In this document: in pieces, positions 1 through 8,453 of the stretch
Layout: the number at the start of each line of letters is the position of its first letter
How positions within the stretch are numbered: the first letter of the stretch is position 1
Assembly (NCBI GenBank): GCA_023415145.1
Contig: JAEZLW010000131.1
Span: 1 to 41,503, forward strand
Reading direction: 5' to 3'
From: Bacillota bacterium
GTDB taxonomy: Bacteria > Bacillota > Clostridia > Christensenellales > Aristaeellaceae
Length of the DNA: 41,503 bases
Program-made: the position numbers and the translations under genes
Notes under the pieces: generated by a model
Seen by the model: the letters and a program-made list of their open reading frames with translations, nothing else
What the model was told of the DNA's origin: nothing
Databases searched by the model: none

Positions 1-845
1 GCGTTGTGCAGCGCGTACTGCTTGGGGGTGATACCCACCAGGCGGGTGAAAAGGGTGACGAAGTTGGTATAATCGTTGAAGCCGCTTTGCTCGCAGGCCT
101 CTGCTACGGTCAGGCCTGCGCCCAGGCGTGACTTGGCGATGGAGATACGCCTGGCGGTGATGTACTTGTTGATGGTGGTGCCTGTTTCCGCCTTGAAGAT
201 GCGGCAGATGTAGGCCTGGCTCAGGAACATGCTGTCCGCCAGCACACAAAGGGTAATACGCTCCCCGATATGGGCGTTGATGTAGGCGACAATCTTTTCC
301 ACCACGGGGTGGTACTGGTATTCTGTTGCCTTTTCCTCCTCCGCGCCATACAGGCGGCTCACCAGCACCATCAGCTCGGTGAAGATGGCGTTTTCCATCA
401 GGTCCGCGCCAAAGCCCTTTACCTCCTGAAGCTTGTGAATCAGGTACAGAAAGCGGCTTTGCCCTTCCGGAGGAAGGTGCAGCTTGCAGCCCAAATGGCC
501 TTCCCGGCGCTGGAAGCATTGGGTCAGGTCGGTTTCCCGGCTGGACAAGGCTTTCAAATAGTCCGGATGGATGGACAGTACAATCCGTTCGTGGGAATCG
601 TCATCCACCCGGGATACGCAGTGGCTTTCATAATTGTTGATCATGAACAGATCGCCGGGGTTTACGGGGTAGCAGGTATTGTCGATCAAAAACTGCTTGC
701 CCCCGGAGATGGAATAATATAATTCATAGCAGTCGTGTATGTGCATGGCCATCGTCTTTTCTTCCTGTAAAAGGTGGGCTATGGCAAACCGGCGGCTCTT
801 TTGGCACTTTTCAATGGCCTCGTGGCAGGAGTACATTTCTTTCAT
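1..845 (-). CDS. AraC-family transcriptional regulator (3' end cut by window edge)
   Basis: A cytoplasmic DNA-binding regulator with an N-terminal cupin-type sugar-sensing domain and a C-terminal AraC double helix-turn-helix. The minus-strand translation starts MKEMYSCHEAIEK. It contains the cupin-like stretch HIHDCYELYYSISGG near residue 36 and ends in the typical AraC tail (FNDYTNFVTLFTRLVGITPKQY), so only a few residues are missing beyond base 1. The start at 845 is supported by an AAGGGGG Shine-Dalgarno and a TATAAT -10 box about 20 bp upstream. The gene is divergent from kduI-kduD, and the two promoters lie within 130 bp, so it most likely controls that pair in response to a pectin breakdown product. 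That role is inferred from position. The effector is unknown. Confidence 0.9.
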   Translation of the reverse strand, partial: MKEMYSCHEAIEKCQKSRRFAIAHLLQEEKTMAMHIHDCYELYYSISGGKQFLIDNTCYPVNPGDLFMINNYESHCVSRVDDDSHERIVLSIHPDYLKALSSRETDLTQCFQRREGHLGCKLHLPPEGQSRFLYLIHKLQEVKGFGADLMENAIFTELMVLVSRLYGAEEEKATEYQYHPVVEKIVAYINAHIGERITLCVLADSMFLSQAYICRIFKAETGTTINKYITARRISIAKSRLGAGLTVAEACEQSGFNDYTNFVTLFTRLVGITPKQYALHN

Positions 846-865
846 ACAATTCCCCCTTATGGGAG

Positions 866-895
866 ATTATATCAGATACACAAGATTCACGGCAA
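866..895 (-). promoter_or_regulatory. Sigma-A promoter of the AraC regulator
   Basis: Read on the minus strand: TTGCCG (-35, bases 890-895), an 18-bp spacer and a perfect TATAAT (-10, bases 866-871), ending about 20 bp before the start codon at 845. Confidence 0.7.
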
Positions 896-923
896 TATAT
901 ACAAAGATTTTCGCATTATTGAA

Positions 924-932
924 TGATATAAT
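924..932 (+). promoter_or_regulatory. Extended -10 promoter of kduI-kduD
   Basis: TGATATAAT is an extended -10 element (TG-n-TATAAT) about 47 bp before the kduI start. No good -35 is visible, which fits a promoter needing an activator such as the divergent AraC protein. Confidence 0.6.
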
Positions 933-978
933 AAGCTCAAGAATGGAAAACCATCAGGCAAACAAAGGAGGGAACGCT

Positions 979-1821
979 ATGGATATTCGGTATTCGGCCA
1001 ACCAGAGGGACTTTAAGCGCTATACCACCGAGGAGATGCGCAGCGAATTCCTGATCGAAAAGCTCTTTGTGCAAGATGAAGTAACGGCGGTATACAGCCA
1101 TGTGGACAGGATGGTCACCCTGGGGGTCATGCCTGTCACCGAAAAGGTACCCGTCAACAAGGGCATCGATGTATGGAAGCGGTTTGGGACAAGCTTTTTC
1201 CTGGAGCGCCGGGAGATGGGCCTGTTCAACCTGGGCGGAAAAGGGGCAGTCACGGTGGATGGCACCGTATACGAGATGGGCTACAAGGACTGTCTGTATA
1301 TCACCCGTGGCGCCAAAGAGGTTTTCTTTGAGTCTTCTGATAGCGGGAATCCCGCCAAGTTCTACATGGTCAGTGCTCCGGCCCATACCGCCTTTGAGAC
1401 AAGGCTCATCACCATGGCTGAGGCGGCCAAGAAGCCCCTGGGCAGCCTGGAGACCAGCAACAAGCGGATCATCAACCAGTTCATCCACCCGGATGTTTTG
1501 AAAACCTGTCAGCTTTGCATGGGGCTGACCACCCTGGAGCCGGGCAGCGTATGGAACACCATGCCTGTCCACACCCACGAGCGGCGCATGGAAGTGTACT
1601 TCTACTTTGAAGTCCCCAAGGACAACGTGGTGTTCCATCTCATGGGTGAAGGCAGCGAAACCCGCCATATCGTGATGCAAAACGAGCAGGCGGTGATCAG
1701 CCCCTCCTGGAGCATCCACTCCGGGGCCGGCACATCCAACTATTCCTTCATCTGGGCCATGGGCGGAGAAAACATGGTCTTCAATGATATGGACGCTATT
1801 GCAACCACCGATCTTCGTTAA
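979..1821 (+). CDS. kduI: 5-dehydro-4-deoxy-D-glucuronate isomerase (KduI)
   Basis: Cytoplasmic zinc-dependent cupin isomerase that converts 5-keto-4-deoxyuronate (DKI) to 2,5-diketo-3-deoxygluconate in pectin/uronate breakdown. The predicted 280 residues match the usual family length (about 278-280). The metal ligands known from E. coli KduI (H196, H198, E203, H245) correspond here to H198, H200, E205 (in PVHTHERRMEVYFYF) and H247 (in WSIHSGAGTSNY). The ATG at 979 was chosen over upstream in-frame starts because AAAGGAGGG lies just before it and the protein then begins MDIRYSANQRDFKRYTTEE as in the family. It is followed 12 bp later by kduD, forming a two-gene operon opposite an AraC regulator. 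Confidence 0.96.
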   Translation: MDIRYSANQRDFKRYTTEEMRSEFLIEKLFVQDEVTAVYSHVDRMVTLGVMPVTEKVPVNKGIDVWKRFGTSFFLERREMGLFNLGGKGAVTVDGTVYEMGYKDCLYITRGAKEVFFESSDSGNPAKFYMVSAPAHTAFETRLITMAEAAKKPLGSLETSNKRIINQFIHPDVLKTCQLCMGLTTLEPGSVWNTMPVHTHERRMEVYFYFEVPKDNVVFHLMGEGSETRHIVMQNEQAVISPSWSIHSGAGTSNYSFIWAMGGENMVFNDMDAIATTDLR

Positions 1822-1833
1822 GGAGGAAGAAGC

Positions 1834-2616
1834 ATGGGCATGAATATGTTTGACCTCACCGGCAAGGTTGCCCTTATAACCGGCGGCTCCTACGGCATCG
1901 GCTACGCCATCGCCAGCGGCCTGTCCGCAGCCGGCGCCACCATCACATTCAATGACATCAATCAGGACCTGGTGGACAAGGGCATCGAGGCCTACAAGGC
2001 CGAGGGCATCACCGCCTACGGCTATGTGTGCGACGTAACCGATGAAAATGCCGTGAATGAAATGGTGGCCAAAATCGAAAAGGAAGTTGGCGTCATTGAT
2101 ATCCTGGTGAACAACGCCGGGATCATCAAGCGCATTCCCATGATTGAGATGTCCGCAGCGGATTTTAGGCAGGTCATTGATGTGGACCTGAACGCCCCCT
2201 TCATTTGCGCCAAGGCTGTGATTCCCGCCATGATCAAAAAGGGCGGCGGCAAGATCATCAACATCTGCTCCATGATGTCGGAGCTGGGCCGGGAGACGGT
2301 ATCTGCTTACGCCGCTGCCAAGGGCGGCCTCAAAATGCTGACGAGGAATATCGCCAGCGAGTACGGCGCGAACAACATCCAGTGCAACGGTCTTGGACCA
2401 GGGTATATCGAAACGCCTCAAACCGCGCCGCTGCGTACGCCGGAGCACCCCTTTAACAAGTTCATCCTGTCCAAAACACCGGCCAACCGCTGGGGCAAAA
2501 CGGATGATTTGGTGGGCCCGGCGGTGTTCCTGGCTTCGCCCGCCTCAGACTTTGTAAACGGCCACATCCTGTACGTGGACGGGGGTATACTGGCCTATAT
2601 CGGAAAACAGCCGTAA
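1834..2616 (+). CDS. kduD: 2-dehydro-3-deoxy-D-gluconate 5-dehydrogenase (KduD), SDR family
   Basis: Short-chain dehydrogenase/reductase that reduces 2,5-diketo-3-deoxygluconate (the KduI product) to 2-keto-3-deoxygluconate with NAD(P)H in the cytoplasm. The 260 residues show the cofactor motif TGGSYGIG (16-23), NNAG, and the active-site pair Y159-xxx-K163 in SAYAAAKGG, with a preceding serine in NICSMMSE. The C-terminal DGGILAY is typical of the family. The start has a strong SD (AAGGAGG) 12 bp downstream of the kduI stop, so the two are co-transcribed. SDR enzymes are hard to name alone, but the kduI partner makes KduD the best call. Confidence 0.93.
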   Translation: MGMNMFDLTGKVALITGGSYGIGYAIASGLSAAGATITFNDINQDLVDKGIEAYKAEGITAYGYVCDVTDENAVNEMVAKIEKEVGVIDILVNNAGIIKRIPMIEMSAADFRQVIDVDLNAPFICAKAVIPAMIKKGGGKIINICSMMSELGRETVSAYAAAKGGLKMLTRNIASEYGANNIQCNGLGPGYIETPQTAPLRTPEHPFNKFILSKTPANRWGKTDDLVGPAVFLASPASDFVNGHILYVDGGILAYIGKQP

Positions 2617-2648
2617 GGAACAAAAACGGGAACGGAATATATGCTTGA

Positions 2649-2675
2649 AGGGGCCTTTTTGAAAAAAGGGCCCCT
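2649..2675 (+). terminator. Hairpin terminator after kduD (repeat family A)
   Basis: AGGGGCC-TTTTT, a GA loop, and AAAAA-GGGCCCCT form a stem with a single bulged G, sitting 33 bp after the kduD stop. The T-rich/GA/A-rich core is shared with hairpins at about 20.5, 27.05, 28.7 and 30.9 kb, so it is probably a dispersed repeat acting as terminator. Confidence 0.65.
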
Positions 2676-2735
2676 CTCTATGTTTTGTGTTATACTCTTC
2701 TCACTACGATCAAACGCTTTACAGGAGGGATTGAC

Positions 2736-3068
2736 ATGGTAAGGATGACCGTTGGCATTACGCCAGGCGAGGCGGCTGATATCATTGAGCGCGCAGTTGG
2801 AAGCAGCGGCATGAGCGTTGAGAAAATCGGGTCCCATTACAGCACATCACCGGATGGAAAAGCAGCAATTCTGTTGGTATACGACAAATACTACATGCGC
2901 AATTCCAGCCGGGCCAGCCTCTCGGTCCTCATTGAGAACGTCGGCGACAGCACCATCGTCGCAGCCATAGGCTCGGGCGGCAGCCAGGGAGCGCTCTTTA
3001 ACTTTGACTGGGGTTCCGCCAAAAATTTTGAAAAGGTTGTCAGCGATGTCATGCAGCCTTACGCCTGA
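2736..3068 (+). CDS. Small DUF6054-like protein of unknown function
   Basis: A 110-residue cytoplasmic protein with no signal peptide or membrane segment. The sequence pattern (GSSGMSVEKIG near the N-terminus, a central YDKYYMRNSSRASLSV, then IGSGGSQGALFNFDWG near the C-terminus) resembles what I remember of DUF6054, a small Clostridia family without known function. That assignment is from memory and should be treated as tentative. The start at 2736 is preceded by a good CAGGAGGG site at normal spacing. It lies between two pectin-related units but is separated from kduD by a hairpin, so a link to pectin use is not implied. Its own terminator overlaps the end of the convergent gene. Confidence 0.7.
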   Translation: MVRMTVGITPGEAADIIERAVGSSGMSVEKIGSHYSTSPDGKAAILLVYDKYYMRNSSRASLSVLIENVGDSTIVAAIGSGGSQGALFNFDWGSAKNFEKVVSDVMQPYA

Positions 3069-3132
3069 CCACAAGGTGCCTGGATTTTATCGTATAGCAA
3101 ACATGTCCACAAAGTATGCAAGCAAGCTTTGT

Positions 3133-5457
3133 TCAAAGGCTGGGGCTTTCACCCTCCCCCGCCTTTGTTTTCATTGCCCGGTACTGGCCCGGCGTGATAT
3201 TCTCGTACTTTTTGAAAGCGCGGATGAAGGAGGAACTGTTGAAATAGCCCACTTTTACCGCCACCTGTTCCAGGCTCATGTGACTGCCGGTCAAAAGCAG
3301 CTTGGCGTTTTGGATGCGGGTCAGGTTGATGGTATCCAGCATGGCCTGCCCCGTCTGCCGCTTGTACAGGGCGGAGGCATAGCTGGCGGTCAGGTTCAAA
3401 TGCTCCGCCACACGGCTGATGGACATGCTGCTTTGCGCATAATGCTCCCTGATATACTCATCCGCCTTGCGGGCGATGTCTGCGCGCCGCACGTTTTCGC
3501 CGGCCGCGGCGCAAAGTGAGCAGGCCGATCCCACAATATAGGAAAGCTCAAGAAAGTCGTTTTTGGCAGAAGGAGCTTCCATATATTGCTGAATCCGCTG
3601 GGCAACAGGTGCTACCTCCTCTTGCGGGAAACGCAGCGAAAGGTTTTGCAAAATCCCCTGCAATAAAATGGCGCACTGCATTTTCACTGTCCAGCCGGGC
3701 AGCGAAGCGGCAGCTTTTTTCATGAGATGGATCTGATGCTTTGCTTCCTCCCAATCTCCCGCGGCCGTCAATTGCTCTATCCGCCTTAAGATGGACTCAA
3801 TTTCCTCTGTCAGCCGCTCGAGCGGCATCTGGGCCGATTCGCGCTTCCAGGCAAGGATCAGCTCATCCGTGCCCTGCTGCCGGGCTGACAGCGCATCCCG
3901 GACCTGGCTGTATGCCTGGGATATTTTGTGAAGGCCCTGCACCCTTACGCTGACGGCGATGGTCATGCCCAGGTCAAAATTCTCCTTGAGAATTTGCCTG
4001 CCGCCAAGCAGGGTTTCTTCCAATTTATCCTGCCAGCCATCCATCCCGGCAGGCAGGCACAAAAGCGCATACGTCCAGCCGTGCAGCTCCGTAAGCCTGG
4101 CATTGTAGCCGGCCAGCAGCTCCGAGAACACATTGCGCAGTACAAAGCGCATGAGCCGCGCATCATCTTCTCCGTCTTCCGGTAAAATGGCGCTGTCTTT
4201 GAAGCCCTCCACACAAAAGCCCGCCACAACAAAATGGTCGCTGTCGTAGGCGATGTCCAGGGCTAAAAGCTGCTCCTCCACTTCTTTGATGGAGCCGTAT
4301 GTCCCCCACATCAGCGATTCCAGCACAAAGTGCTCCATGTTCTGGTTGGAAAACTTCAGTTGCTGACCTACGGTCAGGCGGCTGTTTTTCATGCTCTGCA
4401 TCATTTCCTGAAGGTATGTAAAGTCATCGCCGCCCTCATTTTGACTTCCGGCGGAAATACCCTCCACAAAGCTGCGCAGCGCATGGATGGGCCGGTACTG
4501 CCGCTTGGCCAGCGCAAAGGACAGGAAAAAGCCCACCGCCAGGATCACAATGACCAGCAGCACACTCACCTGGCGTATGGTTGTAAGCCTCGTCCAATAG
4601 ACGTTTTCGGGGATGGACACCACATATACACAGCCTGTATCGGCGCTGCGGCTGTAGGAGATGCGCAGCTTGCCCTGATCACTCATCACGCCGTGGGCGT
4701 CGCCGCTTAAAGCACCAACGTTCACGGATGCGGTAAATGTCACCTCCGGCAGCGTGGAAAAAAGCACCTGTCCCCTGTGGTCCAAAATGGTGAAGCCGAG
4801 CCCCTGCTTCTCCTTCACCAATTGCTGGTATTGCCTAAGCATGCTTTCTTCCAGCGTAATGACGATGGTCACCGAAGGCTCGTTGCCTCTAAAAATGGTA
4901 CGCATGTAAGACAGGGGGTTGTTAAGCGCTTCCTTGTCCCTGCGTACAAACCCGTTTTCTCCCCTGCGCACATAGGAAAGCCAATCGTCATATGTCTGAA
5001 ACTCATTCGTCAAGCGCCTTTGAAAATAGTCCGGCCCCGTCATGACGGTGTTGGCGATTACCTTCTGGCTCCGCTCAAAATACAGATAGCTGCTGCTGAC
5101 GCTGGCGTTTGCAATTTGCAGGCTGGTCATTTCCTGGATAAGGGTCCGTAGCGCCTGAAAAGCGGTAATGTTGTGCAGGTACTGCATGGGATCGGAAATG
5201 GATGAAAAATACAGCACCTTGTCATCCACCATCAGGGTATCCCCTATGCGCATTACGGCAAAAAGCTGTCCGTCCGCCTGGCTTTTCAATTGTTCCAGCA
5301 TCAGGCGGTTGGACGTCTCCAGTTCCTTTTCCACCGTGCCCAGCATATTGGTCATAAAGCCGATCAGCGCCGCGGCGGGCAGCACAAACACAAGAAGGAA
5401 TGACAGCAAAAACGTTCTGTATACCTTCTTGCGCATCCGCTGCCTAAATTCCTGCAT
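3133..5457 (-). CDS. Membrane-anchored AraC-type regulator with extracellular sensor domain
   Basis: A 774-residue one-component regulator of the type common in Bacillota next to Lpl-type sugar importers. A membrane segment at about residues 15-37 is followed by an extracellular Cache-like sensor region (about 40-290), a second membrane segment (about 295-315), a long cytoplasmic linker, and a C-terminal AraC double helix-turn-helix at about 660-765 (ISRVAEHLNLTASYASALYK, then GYFNSSSFIRAFKKYENITP). It has no kinase or receiver domain, so signal passes directly from sensor to DNA-binding domain. The start is backed by GGAGG. It is divergent from the solute-binding-protein operon at 5741, which it probably activates. 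The ligand is inferred to be a pectin-derived oligosaccharide. Confidence 0.92.
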   Translation of the reverse strand: MQEFRQRMRKKVYRTFLLSFLLVFVLPAAALIGFMTNMLGTVEKELETSNRLMLEQLKSQADGQLFAVMRIGDTLMVDDKVLYFSSISDPMQYLHNITAFQALRTLIQEMTSLQIANASVSSSYLYFERSQKVIANTVMTGPDYFQRRLTNEFQTYDDWLSYVRRGENGFVRRDKEALNNPLSYMRTIFRGNEPSVTIVITLEESMLRQYQQLVKEKQGLGFTILDHRGQVLFSTLPEVTFTASVNVGALSGDAHGVMSDQGKLRISYSRSADTGCVYVVSIPENVYWTRLTTIRQVSVLLVIVILAVGFFLSFALAKRQYRPIHALRSFVEGISAGSQNEGGDDFTYLQEMMQSMKNSRLTVGQQLKFSNQNMEHFVLESLMWGTYGSIKEVEEQLLALDIAYDSDHFVVAGFCVEGFKDSAILPEDGEDDARLMRFVLRNVFSELLAGYNARLTELHGWTYALLCLPAGMDGWQDKLEETLLGGRQILKENFDLGMTIAVSVRVQGLHKISQAYSQVRDALSARQQGTDELILAWKRESAQMPLERLTEEIESILRRIEQLTAAGDWEEAKHQIHLMKKAAASLPGWTVKMQCAILLQGILQNLSLRFPQEEVAPVAQRIQQYMEAPSAKNDFLELSYIVGSACSLCAAAGENVRRADIARKADEYIREHYAQSSMSISRVAEHLNLTASYASALYKRQTGQAMLDTINLTRIQNAKLLLTGSHMSLEQVAVKVGYFNSSSFIRAFKKYENITPGQYRAMKTKAGEGESPSL
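3134..3171 (+). terminator. Intrinsic terminator inside the 3' end of the convergent regulator
   Basis: CAAAGGC plus GGGG pair with CCCC plus GCCTTTG (bases 3134-3167) followed by TTTT. It serves the plus-strand gene ending at 3068, yet lies within the last codons of the minus-strand regulator. Confidence 0.6.
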
Positions 5458-5493
5458 CTTTTATGCCTCCAGCACGATCATGTCACTGCATCT

Positions 5494-5523
5494 ACTATAC
5501 CATATCACAACAGGGTATGCAAA
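5494..5523 (-). promoter_or_regulatory. Promoter of the membrane-anchored regulator
   Basis: Minus-strand TTTGCA (5518-5523), an 18-bp spacer, and TATAGT (5494-5499) with an upstream TGG extended -10, about 37 bp before the start codon. Confidence 0.55.
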
Positions 5524-5561
5524 GAAAACAAAGCCATACCGCGCATGCATACGGCTCCGGA

Positions 5562-5577
5562 TTTGCATTTTTGCAAA
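5562..5577. promoter_or_regulatory. Inverted repeat in the divergent regulator/importer promoter region
   Basis: TTTGCA-TTTT-TGCAAA is a perfect 6-bp inverted repeat, with further TTGC copies downstream (near 5581 and 5590). It lies about 60-80 bp upstream of the importer promoter, a plausible activator site for the adjacent AraC protein. That role is inferred. Confidence 0.4.
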
Positions 5578-5639
5578 CGAGTTGCGATTTTGCATATTGC
5601 TCTTTTCACAAATTGGCAATCCCATTTACGGTTTTGCGG

Positions 5640-5668
5640 TTGTTTATTGTTTTTAGTCCCAGTATACT
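5640..5668 (+). promoter_or_regulatory. Promoter of the oligogalacturonide importer operon
   Basis: TTGTTT (5640-5645), a 17-bp spacer and TATACT (5663-5668). The -35 is weak, which suits an activator-dependent promoter. The start codon is 73 bp downstream. Confidence 0.5.
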
Positions 5669-5740
5669 GAATCATCATGACCCTTTGGTAAGGGAACGTG
5701 CCACTGCCCCAAAACCATATAACAAGGAGGAAGAAAAACC

Positions 5741-7279
5741 ATGCGCAAATCCCTGTCCCTGTTGCTGGCTGCCACGATGCTGCTTGGCATGATGGCCTTC
5801 GCCCCGGCCCTGGCGGAAGAAGCACCCTTCGTCATCACCATGGTGGCCCCGTTCTTCGCCGACCAGCCCCCCGCCGGCACCACAGGCGAGGAAGGCAACC
5901 CGGTTCTGGAAGCCGTGGAAGAACTGTGCAATGTAGACCTTCAGATCACCTATGCTCCCCAGGGCGACTTTGTACAAAAATACAATACCGTGATGGCCTC
6001 CACCGAGCAGCCCATGGTGATGGTGGTCACCAGCGGCCTGACGAAAAACTCCAAGTACCTGGAAGACTGCCAATTCGGCGTGTTCTGGGACCTGACGGAT
6101 TTCATCCCCCAGCGCCCGCTGTTCAAGGATGAGCTCACAACGCCTTACTCCCTGACGGTGACCGCCGTTGGCGGCCGCAACTATCTGTTCCCCATCCAGG
6201 TCTCCAGCGCCCGCGTGGCCATGCTGTATCGGCAGGACTGGCTGGACAAACTTGGCATGAGTGTACCCACCAACGCCAAGGAATTTTATGAGATGGCCAA
6301 GAGGTTCACTGAGGACGATCCCGACGGCAACGGCGTGAAGGATACCTACGGCTACGCTTACATTGACGACGCCGACAAGGAACTGACCTACGCCGGCTTT
6401 GACACCCTGGCCGTGGCCCTGGGCGCTCCCAACCGCTGGGGCAAGAACGCCGAAGGCAAGATCATGCCTTACTTCACCTTCCCGCAGTATATGGATACCC
6501 TGAACCTGTTCAAGGACATGTATGACAACGGCTACATGAACAGCGACTTCGCTTTGATCAAGGGCAACGACAAGCACCTGCCCCTGGCCGAAGGCAAGGC
6601 CGGCATCATGTTCACCACAGGCACCAATGGCCGCTATCCCGGCGGCAAGTACGACCAGCTTTTCTCCACCATTACCCCCACCGCCCAAATCAACCGCAAT
6701 TACCTGCTGACCGATCCCAATGGCAATCAGGTGATCAACTCCACCCTTTCTGTGGGCGGCGTGGGCGGCTTCCTGATTCCCAAGGCATCCGTCAAGGATG
6801 AAGCCACTGTGCAGCGGATTCTGGACTTCTTTGAGAAGCTGCAATCCGCGGAAGAAGATGGCGGCTGCAAGCTCCTCACCGTGGGTGTGGAAAACCTCCA
6901 CTATACACAGGCCGCCGATGGCAAGATCACCATCACCCCCGAACAGCAGAAACTGCGCGTTTCCGACGGTTCAAACGAAGTGTTCATTTCCCTGGCACCC
7001 CGCCGCGTCGTCGCTCCCGATTTCGGCCAGGGCAGGACGCAGCTTGACCTGATCAACCTGGAAGCCGTGGCCAATGAGCCCTACGCCGTGCCTGATCTGA
7101 GCGTTGGCAAGCTCAACCCGGATCTGATGAGCATCGAAGCTTCCATCGCCGCGACCATTTCCGATGCCCGTGTGCAGTACATCATGGGACAAATCGACGC
7201 TGCCGGCTTTGAAAAGGCCGTACAGGAATGGATGGAACAGGGCGGCAACGATCTGATCGCCGCTGTGAACGCCGAGTAA
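5741..7279 (+). CDS. ABC importer extracellular solute-binding protein (Lpl/YtcQ type)
   Basis: Binding component of a carbohydrate ABC importer, 512 residues. The N-terminus is a signal peptide (positive MRK, hydrophobic core, then APALA-EE at about 21-28). There is no lipobox cysteine, so it looks processed by signal peptidase I rather than made into a lipoprotein, which is unusual for a Gram-positive binding protein. The body carries the family-1 binding-protein features, for example DWLDKLGMSVPTNAKEFYEM and DDPDGNGVKDTYGYAY. The start has a strong AAGGAGG. It is followed by two permease genes after a hairpin, and is divergent from a sensor-regulator. Given the downstream lyase and kdgF, the substrate is probably oligogalacturonides (inference). 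Confidence 0.92.
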   Translation: MRKSLSLLLAATMLLGMMAFAPALAEEAPFVITMVAPFFADQPPAGTTGEEGNPVLEAVEELCNVDLQITYAPQGDFVQKYNTVMASTEQPMVMVVTSGLTKNSKYLEDCQFGVFWDLTDFIPQRPLFKDELTTPYSLTVTAVGGRNYLFPIQVSSARVAMLYRQDWLDKLGMSVPTNAKEFYEMAKRFTEDDPDGNGVKDTYGYAYIDDADKELTYAGFDTLAVALGAPNRWGKNAEGKIMPYFTFPQYMDTLNLFKDMYDNGYMNSDFALIKGNDKHLPLAEGKAGIMFTTGTNGRYPGGKYDQLFSTITPTAQINRNYLLTDPNGNQVINSTLSVGGVGGFLIPKASVKDEATVQRILDFFEKLQSAEEDGGCKLLTVGVENLHYTQAADGKITITPEQQKLRVSDGSNEVFISLAPRRVVAPDFGQGRTQLDLINLEAVANEPYAVPDLSVGKLNPDLMSIEASIAATISDARVQYIMGQIDAAGFEKAVQEWMEQGGNDLIAAVNAE

Positions 7280-7291
7280 GTTCTTTGAGCC

Positions 7292-7331
7292 GGGATGGCA
7301 TGGAGCCGGCTTCATGCCATCCCTTCTTTTT
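7292..7331 (+). terminator. Terminator/attenuator between binding protein and permeases
   Basis: An 11-bp perfect stem (GGGATGGCATG / CATGCCATCCC, bases 7292-7323) with a 10-nt loop is followed by TTCTTTTT. Partial termination here would leave the abundant binding protein more highly expressed than the permeases. Confidence 0.75.
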
Positions 7332-7406
7332 GGTGCTGTATCCCTCCATGACCTCTTTTTCTTTCTTATGGGATACTGGAAACGATCATTAGCCTGCCCT
7401 AATACC

Positions 7407-7461
7407 GGGATTCCAAAGGGATGTATCCCTTTGGCGGGGTCCCGGGGGCAGAGCCCCCGGG
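7407..7461. repeat. Dispersed palindromic repeat, family B
   Basis: Two adjacent palindromes: CCAAAGGGAT-GT-ATCCCTTTGG (7413-7434) and CCCGGGGGCAGAGCCCCCGGG-like arms (7441-7461). The first recurs in reverse orientation at 11063-11109, and the second recurs in diverged form inside ttcA (36585-36613). Confidence 0.8.
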
Positions 7462-7478
7462 CAGAAAGGGTGTCGAAT

Positions 7479-8453
7479 ATGATTCAAGCCGCAGGGCCAA
7501 GGGTGGGCGCAGGAACCAGGCTTATCCGGCGAATGATGCGCTACAAATGGCTGTACATCATGCTGATTCCGACTTTGGCCTATTACGTTTTGTTCAAATT
7601 CCTGCCCATGCTGGGGCTGCGCATTGTGTTTCTCAGGTACATCCCCGCGTTGGAAGTGCAGGGCGTGGCCAGCCCGCTGGCCGATCCGTGGTTTAAAAAT
7701 TTTGCCACATTTTTTCATCATAAGGACTTTTGGATGCTGCTGCGCAACACCATAACGCTGGCGGTATGGAATATTCTGCTGTTCTTTCCCATCCCCCTGA
7801 TCCTATCGCTGCTGCTGAATGAAATCCGGCATTTTTCCTACAAACGCACGCTGCAGTCGCTGGTATACCTGCCCCACTTTTTAAGCTGGGCGGTGATCGC
7901 AAGCCTGATGCTGCTGCTGCTGGGCCCGGCCCCCAGAGGGCTTGTCAACTCTCTTTTGCAGCAAAATGATATGAAGCAGATTCCATTCCTGTACGGGCAT
8001 GAATGGTTCCGCCCGATTTATATCATCGAGCTCATCTGGAAAGAAGCCGGCTGGGGCACCATCATTTACCTGGCGGCGCTGTCCGGCGTGGATGAGCAGC
8101 TGTATGAGGCCGCCGTCATCGACGGCGCGGGCCGGTTCCGCCAGTTGTGGAACATTACGCTGCCTTCTATCAAATCCACCATCGTCATTTTGCTGATACT
8201 GCGCATGGGCTCCTTCCTGGATACGGGCTTTGACCAGATCTACTTGATGGTCAACAGCCTGAACCGGGAAGTAGGCATGGTGTTTGACACATACATCTAT
8301 GACGTGGGCATCCTGGGCAACAAGGTGCCCCCGGGGGTCAGCTCCTTCAGCTACAGTACTGCCGTGGGCCTGTTCCGCTCGGTGGTGAGCCTTGCATTGG
8401 TGCTGGGCACCAACCGGCTGGCCAAAGCCATGGGAGAGGAGGGAGTGTACTGA
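7479..8453 (+). CDS. ABC sugar importer permease, LplB type
   Basis: Inner-membrane permease subunit, 324 residues, with about six membrane segments starting at WLYIMLIPTLAYYVLFKFLP (about residues 24-43). The cytoplasmic EAA loop that docks the ATPase is visible as YEAAVIDGAGRFRQLWNITL. ATG 7479 was chosen because the protein then starts with a short basic N-terminus before the first membrane helix. The longer frame upstream runs through a repeat and a terminator. The SD is weak (AAAGGG). It overlaps the next permease gene by three bases. No ATPase gene is adjacent, as is common for Lpl-type importers that share an MsmX-like ATPase encoded elsewhere. Confidence 0.92.
   Translation: MIQAAGPRVGAGTRLIRRMMRYKWLYIMLIPTLAYYVLFKFLPMLGLRIVFLRYIPALEVQGVASPLADPWFKNFATFFHHKDFWMLLRNTITLAVWNILLFFPIPLILSLLLNEIRHFSYKRTLQSLVYLPHFLSWAVIASLMLLLLGPAPRGLVNSLLQQNDMKQIPFLYGHEWFRPIYIIELIWKEAGWGTIIYLAALSGVDEQLYEAAVIDGAGRFRQLWNITLPSIKSTIVILLILRMGSFLDTGFDQIYLMVNSLNREVGMVFDTYIYDVGILGNKVPPGVSSFSYSTAVGLFRSVVSLALVLGTNRLAKAMGEEGVY

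Noticed and set aside
937..2448. A 503-codon open frame on the minus strand opposite kduI and kduD
   Set aside because: It is antisense to two well-conserved enzyme genes, has histidine-rich non-globular composition typical of GC-rich antisense frames, and no ribosome binding site.
5675..6901. A 408-codon minus-strand frame opposite the solute-binding protein
   Set aside because: Shadow frame caused by codon bias of the real gene; no SD and no recognisable motif.
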